DNA of 64,000 nucleotides, from NCBI GenBank assembly GCA_028551475.1, contig CM052358.1:14801938-14865937 (forward strand), written 5' to 3'. The translations under genes were made by a program, and so were the position numbers. This stretch comes from Casuarina equisetifolia (lineage: Eukaryota > Streptophyta > Magnoliopsida > Fagales > Casuarinaceae). The first letter of the stretch is position 1. Each line of letters begins with the position of its first letter. The notes beneath the pieces were generated by a model. The model ran no database searches and was not told where the DNA came from. It saw only the letters and a program-made list of their open reading frames with translations. Positions 1 through 9,794 of the stretch are shown here, piece by piece.

Positions 1-947
1 TAGAAATTGCTGATATGAACCAATTCCACTAATTGCTCATATTGCAGTCTCCTAGAATTTATTGATAAGGCAATTCTCCACACAACAACATCAAGATCCT
101 TTGCAATTTGATGAGATTGATCTACTTTCTCTATGATAGACTATATTGACCTCCCAAAGAAATTATCATCTTTATGAATGTTAAAACCAAACCTTAGGGA
201 GGTTATAACTTGTATTCTTGGCTTATCTGAAAAAATAGCTATTCAAGTAATATTGTGTCATATCCAAGACAAGAACTTCACAACATTCTCTATAAGCATG
301 AATAAAAAAGTATTATCCATTACTTCTAAGCAATATGTATTTTGTCAGAAAAACATTCTCACGAAACCTGCGGAGCATCTAACATTTGCAATATGTATTC
401 TAACAGATACACCAATCATTTTGACTAAAGAAATGAATTTTTAAATAGCTTGTCAATGTGAACGAGAGTTGTCATAGCAGAATTCAGAACGCAGTTCATA
501 GGTTTAAGTGCTGGACAGAAATGAAAGAAATTGAGCTGAAATACCAATTCCTGGATAATTTTCATTTTGGCAGATGGAAGACATGGATAAAGTTTATTTA
601 TTTATTTTAATTAGTGATTTCCTGTTTTGGTTAATGGCAGCCCACTGAGTTTGTTAGATAGTTAAAAGAAAGCTACAAAAAAATCCCCTTATGCTCACAT
701 CTTTTCACACATGTAATGTAGGTTCTCAATAAAATGTTACATCAAGAAGTTGGTGGAGGATATATAGCTGCATTTTTTGGGAAGAGGAATAAGGTTTTTC
801 TTTTTTTATTTACTGATGACAGTTTTATCTTTAGTTATTTTTCACGCAGTCTTCCCTAGCCACAAGTTCACCAAGTCAACCGAGAAAGGAAAGCAAAAAA
901 CTAGTTTCACTATTCATTGAAAAACTGTACAAGAAAAAAAAAAAAAA
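1..947. repeat. Segmental duplicate of NAC 3' flank
   Basis: This stretch holds no gene. It matches 27291-28246 almost base for base, and its first part also matches about 18800-19490. In the copy at 28 kb the same sequence is the 3' flank of an intact NAC gene. The window therefore opens inside a duplicated block that leads into a NAC remnant. No reading frame here is conserved between copies. Confidence 0.85.
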
Positions 948-1413
948 CTACTTGTTTCATTCATTCAAGAGTTCTTCTGTCCAAACAACCATATTATCAA
1001 AAAAATCATCATCACATAAATTTTCCACAATGAATCAAGTAACGGATCTGTACTCTCAGGACTGAATGATGGCAGCTCATATGGTGCATGAAACTGAAAA
1101 TTGTCATTATCATCAATGGAAGACAACTCTCAAGGCTTGCCACATCAGCTGCTGCATAATTGTTTTCCACGCAATTTTGTGGGAGAGAAAGCTCAAACTC
1201 AAAGCTACATGGATTACCGTCACTTGGTAGATAGTCAATGTGGGTTTCCAAATCAGTCAATGGAGGGATGTCTTCTGGTTCAACATCCTCCTTAGAATTT
1301 GCAGAACTTACTGAGGGTCTAAATTCAAATGCATTGGTACCCATTTCAGGTGAAAAAGAAACTAGAATCCCAGCAGCTTGGTGTATGTCAGATTGAACAT
1401 TGTAACATATTCT
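948..1413 (-). pseudogene. NAC transcription factor, 3' fragment
   Basis: This fragment matches the C-terminal activation part of the NAC genes at 7722-8678 and 28247-29275, including the shared run from EDIPPLT to ENNYA. It has no NAC DNA-binding domain, because the similarity stops abruptly at about 1413, where RPL1 intron sequence begins. A one-base loss near 1111-1116, relative to the intact copies, shifts the frame after ESCLP. The gene-2 stop codon is conserved at 948-950, but an earlier TGA follows LLNE. It keeps the 54-bp segment that the 7.7 kb gene has lost, so it is closer to the 28 kb gene. It is a truncated, frameshifted pseudogene. Confidence 0.88.
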
Positions 1414-2196
1414 CTTTTTATGTTCAAAATAAGTGCTTTGAGAAGTTTTGGCATAGAAAAAAATTGGTTCAAAATAATTACTGTACGTGCTGATAGGATT
1501 TGCATCCAGATTCTTTGGTACTGGAAAAGTAGTTATTTATAACTTCCTTGAAGCTCTCTTTAGTTCAGTACTCTCTGAGAACCCCCACCCCCGCAGCCAC
1601 CCAGGGGCCAGAAAAGAAAAAAGATTAGTAATAATCAAAATTGTATATATGTAGATCTGCATGGTTGATTCTGTAACAGTCAAATGCAAATTCTACAGCT
1701 TTCTTCTCTAGTAATAGACTGCCAGTGGCACCTTATAATTTTTATGTCATTTTTATTTCTTATCCTGTTGCTAACATTGCTTGTGAATGGATCTCAGAAT
1801 GATTATATATTGTGATCAATTAGAAGAATGCAAAGAGAAATGACACCAGACATTCCTCTCGATGGGCTGGGAAATAAAACTTCCAACCTTCTTCATTTTT
1901 TATTTAGTTTTTGCTCTGTGGGTCAAGTTGTTTGGTTGTATGAAGTCGTAAAGCTGATCTAGTGGCACAAGTTGCTCCAGTGTAAATTAATGAATTCCAT
2001 GTGTTGAGGTAATCAGAAGTCTAAGAATGATTATTGAAGAATGCTAGACATTGCTGGTCATTCTGCAATGTATACCAGAATGCTAGACAATCTGCAATGT
2101 CTAGCACAAGTTGATGATCTAGAAGAATGCTCGACATTGCTGGTCATTCTGCAATGTCTAGCAGATTTTATTAGGTGGATTTGTTGAATGTCTAAG
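1414..2196 (+). repeat. Duplicate of RPL1 intron sequence
   Basis: From about 1414 the sequence is collinear with 14444-15162, which is intron sequence of the RPL1 pseudogene copy at 14.2-16.1 kb. It lacks that copy's first recognisable exon. Part of it, 2039-2163, is replaced by a local repeat cluster absent from the other copy. No gene of its own is visible. Confidence 0.8.
2039..2163. repeat. Three-unit hairpin-forming repeat cluster
   Basis: Three related units lie at 2039-2071, 2078-2106 and 2125-2163. Units 1 and 3 share GACATTGCTGGTCATTCTGC, and the middle unit is shorter. The units contain inverted arms (TGCTAGACATTGC against GCAATGTCTAGCA), so they can fold back. The homologous intron at about 15000-15130 lacks the cluster. 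Confidence 0.75.
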
Positions 2197-3086
2197 GTTG
2201 CAAGCCTAGGAAAGATTCTGGGACCCCGGGCCCTAATGCCAAACACAGAGACTGGTACTGTCACGCCTAATATACCTCAGGTATAGTCTCTCTTTCTTTC
2301 AGTCAATACATACGTATAAATGTATTTATTTTTTAGAATTACAAGTAGGATCTTCATTTGGTTGCTGGTCCTGAGAAAATACTCTCAAGTTTGGTAATTA
2401 TCCCAAAGTGCATCATGTATTTCCTATTTATTGGTAGTTAACATGAAATAAAAAACATTGCCCTTATCTTCCCGTGACTTTACTCATCAGTGATGATGGT
2501 TGAGAGTGGAAACCTTAATTGAGTATTTTGATCAGGTGGGAATTCTTGATTAGTAGACTGAATTTTTTTTGTGAATTCAGTGATTAGAACCATTTAACAA
2601 TGAAAGATGGAGGGAAAGAGGGGGAGTAACAACCAAGGCGGTTAACATTTCTGAAGTTATCAAGAATATTTTTGCTTGTGAATTAATAGCATCGTAATGA
2701 CATGGATTTTTGGCTAGCTGGCAGGAATAAGTTTAACTAAATGAAGCTGAGTTCATTCTATTTGTTTCAGGCTATAGCAGGAATCAAGCAGGGAAAATTT
2801 TGAATACAAGTGGATAAAACTGGGATTGTTTACTAACCTTCTGTTAACTTGCTTGCTGCAGTGGTACTTTTCTCCATTCTTTCCTTAGTTTAATAGATGC
2901 CTGAAATGTATATACTCATTATCCAAATATAATTTGATCCGTTGCCTTCACCAGACAGAAATCTATAGAATCCAACAAGCCATCAGGTACAAAAGGTATT
3001 TACTGGAAAAGTGCTCACATTTGCTCATCAATGGGGCCTTCTGTAGTTAAATATAAGGGAAATGCTCGATTACAAGCTTCCCTCTG
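2197..3086 (+). pseudogene. Chloroplast ribosomal protein L1 (bL1c) pseudogene, copy 1
   Basis: These are exons of the nuclear gene for plastid 50S ribosomal protein L1. The exon at 2197-2280 is intact (28 codons, with [13 protein letters not shown] and GTVTPNIPQ) and ends at a GT donor. The next exon, 2771-2863, has lost about 33 bp compared with its copy at 15736-15861 and is out of frame. The last exon starts at 2959 after an AG acceptor and reads KGIYWKSAHICSSMG. It then shifts frame at about 3047, continuing as LNIREMLDYKLPS in another frame. At about 3086 it runs directly into SMC5 coding sequence of the opposite strand. The 5' exons are missing. Identity comes from the known L1 signature; loss of function is inferred from the deletion and frameshift. 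Confidence 0.85.
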
Positions 3087-4965
3087 CTCAATCCAAGGCT
3101 CTTTCATTATATTCAGAGTGCTACACGCCTCATTGTACTCCAAATCAGGAAGCAGTTTTGGTGTCAATAGGAAACACCTGCATATCAATGAAAACCAAAG
3201 CATCAGCTACCTCTACATTTTGGAAGGACAGATTCTGCATTGTTTCTTTGTAAGGAACATAAACCTTATATCAACTACACATTCTTATCATCTATTTCAA
3301 AAGAATGGGTGTGCAGTCCCTATTTACCACGTTATATGTTGTAAATAAAATGGCAAACATGTCTATCCTAAACCACGGTACCAGAAGACAAGAGGCCTTT
3401 AAATCCATCAGATTTGAACTCCTGAAAATATCTCCCTTTCACATAAAAAAAAAAAAAAAAGCACCTATTGGGTCTTTTAATAGCACTTCAACGCAATGGT
3501 GTGGTTTTCCAAGTCACCTATCTCCCAAGCAAACAGAATATAAAGCATTCTAACTCCCCTGCTAGAAAAACTGTGCAGAAAGGTTTATCAATGGATTCCC
3601 TGTATTTAGCAGCACATTGAAATGATGTTACCTCATCAGATTACCAACAACAACGATGACTTGGATCGTAGTGCCATTTGTTCACAAGAATTTTTCCGGA
3701 CCTTATCAGAAGTTTCTTTTAATGGTCCTGAGAATGCCCAAATTAATTGGACTAGAGAAAACCTCTCAGTTGCTCTTTCAAAGACTGGTGATAAGAAATG
3801 AGTATATTATATTAAAGCAGATATGAACTTTGTTATCAACACCATTTTGTGTAGACAAAGTGATCTCTTCAAAGATTGTCAATCTCATCCAATAAGGTCA
3901 AAGACAGGTTGACTGTTTCAATGACAATACTTTCAGGTGTTTAGGGAGAAGATAACAGATCAGCATCCGACTACTTGACTAAGATAGGACATCACATTGG
4001 CAGAGAAGTGCTATACAATTCTAGCATAAAAATCAAGTTCCCCAACTTCAGAAGGCAGGTTTATCTTTTAGAATGAAACTAAACAGTAACACCCAAATTA
4101 AAATAGCCAAAAAATTGCTTGTTAATACAATCAACAGGCTTGATATCTGCAGGAAAACATATAAAGAGGAAACTTAGAATAGCTAACCACTGTTACTTGA
4201 ACTTCACTTTTAAGAGAATTCCAAACTGATCAAAGTCTTTGTCGTGCTCATCTTTGGAGAAGAAACATCATGAGAAAAATAGCGAGAAAGATTAGCAAAC
4301 ACCATAGCAGAAACCTCATGAAATTCCCATTCAAGTTCAGCAGTGATCATGGCAATTGATTCTGGATGCCTCTTTGCAACTGACTGCTGCTTCCTACAAT
4401 CATCGACTCCTTTATTACCTTAACAAGAAGCAAAATGGTATATAGTCAGTTCCATATAAATAATATTCCACACAATATAATGCCGTGATCTCTATCTCCA
4501 AACATACCTCTCTCTGTTCTTTGACAGCAACCTAAAATTCGGTAATTCTGAATAAAGAGGACAGCATCTTAGCCAAGACCTTCATTACTTGTTCAATCAT
4601 GCCACATATGGGTTCTCAAGAACATAGTATTTAGTGTGTCTTCTCTTACTACCAATTCAATAGCTATTGGAATAACACAAATATGAAAAAAAGAAAAAGG
4701 GTCTTAACAAATATAACAGAATCTTCTCAACCTATAGAAGTGACTTTTGGATCCACTAAAACCAATTTTTAGTTTCATATACAGTATCTGAGAACCCAAA
4801 AGGATTTTAATAACGTATTTATGACATCCTGGATTGACTTGACAATTGATCCCCAAGAATACCTTTGCATCAAATTCAATAGATGCTATATGTTTTTCTG
4901 CAAAACTCTGTTTGTAAGAAATAGCCTCCAACAGTAGGTCCTGTCATAATAAATATATGCATGAA

Positions 4966-4968
<3 letters not shown>

Positions 4969-4997
<29 letters not shown>
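4969..4997. repeat. (AG)n microsatellite
   Basis: About 29 bp of uninterrupted AG dinucleotides lie in an intron of the SMC5 pseudogene. The homologous segment at about 17660 has only a short AG-rich trace, so the tract expanded in this copy or shrank in the other. Confidence 0.9.
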
Positions 4998-5929
4998 CGT
5001 GAAAAAAATAGAGATAAAAATGTACAAAAGCCTCCATTTTAGCAAACACATAACTAGAAATATTAACAAATCAATTTTATGAATGAGCAATGCTATTTAA
5101 AACAGAGCTCTTGTGCATTTTCAATCATTTTTTTTTATGTCTGTTAGGGTATTATTAGATTAGGCTGATCAATATTGGTCATTACTTTCTTTTAAAAGGT
5201 TTTGTTTTGTTATAACAAAAAATCATGTATGCAATGCAGTATAACCTTAAACTTAAGTATTAGAGAAATTTCCCTTTGGCTTTTAGTTTTCTTGAGAAAA
5301 TTTTGCTCGATTTAGCACCCAAATCAAGGTTTTCCCCATCTTTCTATCTAATAAGACTTCAAAGTTACAATTTAAGTATACTTTCACATTACCGATCAAC
5401 GCTTACGCTGTCACACTACATATCCACACATTAACAAGAGATGCAAGCTGGAACACGCATTCACAACTGTACAAGATGTCATGGTGGAAAAAGAAAATCA
5501 TCGACTAATTTTCTCAATGGAAATAAATATATAGATTTATAGCACATAAACAATACTGCTAGATAAGAAAAAAAAAATATTGCACATATGGAGGAACTAA
5601 GTTTTCAACATTGCAAGACAGATCAACACAAGTAGCTGATAAAATTCTTGGACTGAAAGGTTCAACTAGCAAATCCAAAGTTCCTGCTTTATGATCATTT
5701 TTATGTCAAGTTAGAGATAAATTAAGGCCCTAGTAACGGACGGGTTAGGGATAACTTAACGCCCTAGTAATAGGAAAACTAAGGTAGTTATTTCTGTCGC
5801 AACTATGGATGGACTTCCACCTTGTTCTTTCTGGACTTGGCCAGCACTTTCTACATGGTCGGTGGGATACTCAAAGATGCAGCTAGAAATCCACTTTGGC
5901 TCACATCTTTAAATCACCGCAATCCTTTA

Positions 5930-5970
5930 TATATATATATGTATATGTATATATGTATGTATTCATGCCA
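5930..5970. repeat. TA/TATG-rich microsatellite
   Basis: This is an imperfect ATATGT repeat in non-coding sequence. A shorter related tract followed by the same downstream bases (ATTCATRYCAGTCTTAG) occurs at about 27140-27165, where FRS3 intron 1 sequence is joined to NAC flank. Both tracts sit near a mosaic join. Confidence 0.6.
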
Positions 5971-6599
5971 GTCTTAGTAAACCTCAACCAAGAAAGTGTT
6001 TGATTATTGGTATAAAAAAACAGATTACTTCAGTCAAACTTTAGCCTGCATAAAGCACATATTACCATTTTACAACTACTCAGTCTTGTTATATGTATCA
6101 ATTTTATGCATAATGGTAATCTACTCATTTTTTGTGTCCCTTCTCAGGAAATTTTAACATAACTAGATTCCTCTCCACGCTTCACATATGCTCCAACACT
6201 GTAGCCCTTCCAAGCAGCTGCCAAAACAAACTTTGCATCAGTACAAAAGGAGCGGTAGTATAATTAAAAATTTGTGCCAGCCTTGAAAAAACCTAAGGCT
6301 CTCACCACCTAGACCAAGTGCAATGGCACATACGATGGAGCTCTTCCCGGATCCATTTGGCCCAATTACAAGATTCAGACCAGGCCCTGATTTGCATTTC
6401 AGGTCACTAAAGGTCATAAAATTATGGAGCTCTAAACTCAATTATACTTCCACGCTTATGATCATTGTCCTCTCTGAAAGAACAAGCTGAAAGGTATTAA
6501 CTTTATACCACTTTACTTTCCTAACAAAGCAGATAATTACAGGCTATAAAATCTTAAGTGCCAACTACATCGTGTGAAAGGTAAACATGAAATGCCAAT

Positions 6600-7475
6600 T
6601 CATTTCAGCTGAATAGTTATATTTATCTCTGCAACTCAGTAGGTAGGAAGTGGAGGGGGGGGGAGGGGAAGGAAAGAAGAAGGGGGTTGAGGGGAGGGGT
6701 GTTGCGTGCAGGGACTAGAAATGAATATGTATTATGCGGTTTCCAGTACAAAATGGAAACAAGATTGAACTGAAAAGACAGATCTCTAAAGAAGATTCCA
6801 GATGAATGCATTCACATATGGGGACAACAAGGTGCCACATTTCAGTTCAACACATCTTCTATGAAGAAAAAGAATCAAGATTTTTTTTTCTTGAATTTAT
6901 TCTATTGGAAAGTTATACACATACATCCAGTAATTCATGAACCCCTGATCACACCCTACATACCAACCACATGAAAAGTGGAAGTGCCAATCTAATAAGT
7001 ACATTAGACATGAGTTTCCTCTTCTCTGGCCGATGTGAAGCCTACAGATTGTTTCCCCTTTTCTTTCCCCAGTCATGGATTCCTGTGATTAAAGCACACC
7101 TACACCCCACCCTTCCTTTCCAGTACAGAAACTACAGAGTCTTTCCCTTTTCCTTCTCCAGGCACGGATTCTTATGATTAAAGAATAGACACGCCTCCAC
7201 CACCTGCCTCCAACCCCAACCCCCAGATAAAGAAACCACAAAGCAGACACATAATAAAATGTTAAGGAATAGGCTAACTTAATCCCTTCCACTGACCCAT
7301 CTTAGCCATAAGCATATAATACAGTTGTCACATATATGTTGCTTTCAAGGAATACTAACTCCTAAGCTTGTCAAGAGAATATTCTAGCAATGAACTAATT
7401 TGACTTTCGACAGTGATAAGACCTACTATCTCCTTCACCCATGTTTCCAAATTAACCATACCAACCTTCCCAATA
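6600..7475. repeat. Copy of FRS3 intron 3 segment, then unassigned sequence
   Basis: Positions 6600-7075 are collinear with 12500-12905 and with 39000-39425, the last lying in intron 3 of the FRS3-like gene. Positions 6655-6699 hold a G-run block. From about 7045 to 7210 an imperfect direct repeat of about 90 bp is visible (CATGGATTCCTGTGATTAAAG against CACGGATTCTTATGATTAAAG). Nothing coding is recognised. Confidence 0.75.
6655..6699 (+). other. G-quadruplex-like G-run block
   Basis: There are five G-runs of four or more within 45 bp: G9, G4, G5, G4 and G4. The loop between the second and third is longer and purine-rich. The block lies in the duplicated FRS3 intron 3 segment; the homologous sites are 12586-12609 and about 39079-39089. 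Confidence 0.6.
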
Positions 7476-7721
7476 ATTTTATCTTTTTCTTATACAACAC
7501 TCCAACAGAAGTTGGTGTTGGATATATAGCAGCATTTCTGTAGAAGAGGAATAAGGTTTTTTCTTTGTTACGTATTGATGACAATTTTATATTTGGCTGT
7601 TTTTCATGCAATCTTCCCAAGCCACATGTACGCCAAGTCTACCAAGAAAGGAAAGCAAAATACTACTTGTTTGTCTATTCATTGAAAAACTGTACAAAAA
7701 AAAGCAAAGAAACTACTTGTT

Positions 7722-8678
7722 TTATTCATTCAAGAGCTCTTCCGTCCATACAACCATATTATCTAAAAAATCATCATCACATAAATTCTTCCACAATGAA
7801 TCAAGTGTACTCTTAGGACTGGATGACGGCAGCTCATATGGTGCATGAAACTCATAATTGGCATTATCATCAAACAAAAGACAGCCCCCAGGGCTTGCCA
7901 TATCAGCTGCTGCATAATTGTTTTCCACGAAATTTTGTGGGAGAGGAAGCTCAAACTCAGTCAATGGAGGGATGTCTTCTGGTTCAATGTCCTCCTTAGA
8001 ATTTGCAGAACTTACTGAGGGTGTATATTCAGATGCATCAGTACCCATTTGAGATGAAAATGACTCTAGAATCCCAGCAGCTTTATGCATGTCAGAACGA
8101 ACATTGTAACATATTCTCTTTTTATCTTGGAATCCCTCCCCAACTTGCAGCAACTCATTCGTGGAGTTCACAGTTTTAGCAACCTGAACACTAGAACACA
8201 TATTTTGATCCCTCATTCTCTTTGTTCCCGACTGTTTCTTAGAAATTGAGCAAAGAACCCAATCAGAGGACTTTTCTTGCTCCCCAACCAAGGAGGCATC
8301 AGCAAGAGAAAATTCGTGCATGATCCAATGACATTTATTCACACAAGATTCTTCTTTTGCCTTGAAAGAAAAATGTTTGTTGAATCCGATAACCTGTTGG
8401 CCGAATTTATCAAGTATTTGATGACCAGTGCTCTCGTGCCATGTCCCACAACCGCTGGTTCTTGCAACACGTCTTCTGACCCTCTTCAATCTTGTGAAAA
8501 TATAGTATTTCTCCTCCCCATCAAGATCATAAAACATCTCCTCAGGACCTTTGTCACCGTAGATGTTACATTCGTAGATCCCATCCCAAGGCAGATCTTC
8601 TCCCCTGACTTTCTTCAACAAATACAGACTTATCAACTCTTCCTCAGTCGGCCGAAACCTAAAACCTGCCGGCACCAT
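7722..8678 (-). CDS. NAC-domain transcription factor, 318 aa, intronless
   Basis: This is a plant-specific NAC factor expected to bind DNA in the nucleus as a dimer. Subdomain A starts at residue 2 (VPAGFRFRPTEEELISLYLL). Subdomain C (YYIFTRLKRVRRRVARTSG) lies near residues 58-76, D (FGQQVIGFNKHFSFKAKEE) near 92-110, and E (SSDWVLCSISKK) near 137-148. The acidic C-terminus (EDIEPEDIPPL, DDDFLDNM) fits an activation region. The ATG at 8678 is chosen because it directly precedes the family start VPAGFRFRP. Most NAC genes carry introns in the domain; this one has none. It is 24 residues shorter than the 28 kb copy through losses of 18 and 3 residues and an earlier TAA stop. The frame is fully open and probably functional. 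Confidence 0.9.
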   Translation of the reverse strand: MVPAGFRFRPTEEELISLYLLKKVRGEDLPWDGIYECNIYGDKGPEEMFYDLDGEEKYYIFTRLKRVRRRVARTSGCGTWHESTGHQILDKFGQQVIGFNKHFSFKAKEESCVNKCHWIMHEFSLADASLVGEQEKSSDWVLCSISKKQSGTKRMRDQNMCSSVQVAKTVNSTNELLQVGEGFQDKKRICYNVRSDMHKAAGILESFSSQMGTDASEYTPSVSSANSKEDIEPEDIPPLTEFELPLPQNFVENNYAAADMASPGGCLLFDDNANYEFHAPYELPSSSPKSTLDSLWKNLCDDDFLDNMVVWTEELLNE

Positions 8679-8936
8679 GTTTTCTGGCCAAAGAATGTGT
8701 CACGTTCAGTAATGCAGAATTGTGGAGATTGCGACAGAATGCGAACTGAGTCTTCAAATTGCCGGAGACCAAAGTGGGGGCTGATGAGCGGGAATTGCCG
8801 AACCCAAAGCAAAACTCAGAATTCAGAGAGCATCACCTTTGGACCCGGCAGCGAACTGAGTCTTCAAGTTAGCCGTTGGAGTCGTTCTTTCGTCTGAAAT
8901 CCTATTGGATTAAGAACTTCCCTCGCAAAGATCACA

Positions 8937-9136
8937 TTTATAGCCGTCGGAGAGAAATCCTTCTCGGTTTGGAACTTCTCGTGACCGTTCGATACGCAAT
9001 TTCTAAGATGGGTTTAAGTTTTAACCGTGGGTTTTATTTATAGCCGTCCGAGAGAAATCCTTCTCGGTTTGGAACTTCTCGTGACCGTTCGATACGCAAT
9101 TTCTAAGATGGGTTTAAGTTTTAACCGTGGGTTTTC
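8937..9136. repeat. 100-bp tandem duplication upstream of NAC gene 1
   Basis: Two near-identical 100-bp units lie head to tail, and the second TAGCCGTC lies exactly 100 bp after the first (8941 and 9041). The block is about 260 bp upstream of the NAC start codon, in its probable promoter or 5'UTR. The paralogous NAC gene has one unit at about 29520-29625, so the duplication is specific to this copy. Confidence 0.9.
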
Positions 9137-9606
9137 CTAAAACGCCGGCCCAAAGCACAGGGTCCGGAAAATAAAAAGAAATAACAGAAGGGTCCAAAAA
9201 TAAAAGGCTGAGGATCTAAAAAAAAAAAAAGCAGAGGGTCTAGAAAAAAAAAGCAGAGGATTAGAGCCTAAAGAGAATAAAATAAATGTTAGTGCTTAAG
9301 TATTTTTTTTTTAATATGACACTTTTATTTCTATAGAATCTAACAATACTTAACTTTGTAATTTTCAATTTCGTACATGAAATTAGGGTGTTGTGCCAAG
9401 CTTAACTATTTATGGTTTTAATCACTAAAGAAGTTATTATTATTATTATTATTAATAAAGTGCTTTTGCACTTTAACCTATACAAAATCCAACATGACTT
9501 AAATCTCCATCATTTTCAATTTCGTATGTGGAAGCAAACTATCATAACAAGCTCAACTATTTATGGTTTTAATCACCAAAAGAAATAACAATAATAATAA
9601 AAATAA

Positions 9607-9640
<34 letters not shown>

Positions 9641-9794
9641 TGCATACGTACCTTCCGTGCTCAATGATGTTGGGAAATGTGCATTTATTTATATTTCATT
9701 TAGTATGATGTGGGTGGAAGTCCTCCAACAAGCAACTAAGGAAATATTTTTAAACGTATAAGAGTGTGGATTCTCACACATGGCCTATCAGTTT
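9137..9794. repeat. AT-rich NAC upstream flank with ATT microsatellites
   Basis: No gene is visible. The segment up to about 9610 is collinear with about 29625-30105, upstream of the other NAC gene. It has A-rich runs and (ATT)n tracts at 9434-9454 and about 9607-9638. Positions 9640-9794 show no recognised copy or gene. Confidence 0.7.

Larger units (their letters stand above)
3087..6480 (-). pseudogene. SMC5 (SMC5/6 complex ATPase) pseudogene, copy 1
   Basis: Scattered exons lie in SMC5 order on the minus strand. The N-terminal ATPase exon, about 6440-6300, reads ELHNFMTFSDLKC followed by Walker A GPNGSGKSS and LGLGG. The next, about 6228-6160, encodes LLGRAT and, after a one-base loss, SVGAYVKRGEES. 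A coiled-coil exon at about 4930-4860 encodes SYKQSFAEKHIASIEFDAK. The C-terminal ATPase exon at about 4265-4200 encodes DEHDKDFDQFGILLKVKF. The final exon, about 3190-3087, encodes CFLLTPKLLPDLEYNEACS and WIEQ. Most of the coiled coil, the hinge and the signature-motif exon are not visible. SMC5 is normally about 1,050 residues, so this is a collapsed, frameshifted copy. Confidence 0.82.

Noticed and set aside
3031..3348. 105-codon plus-strand open frame
   Set aside because: It starts inside the RPL1 last exon and continues antisense through the SMC5 last exon across the fusion point; it is a chimera of two remnants.
8277..8897. 206-codon plus-strand open frame
   Set aside because: It is antisense to the conserved NAC domain. 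The same shadow occurs at 28874-29302 opposite the other NAC gene, with no independent family signal.
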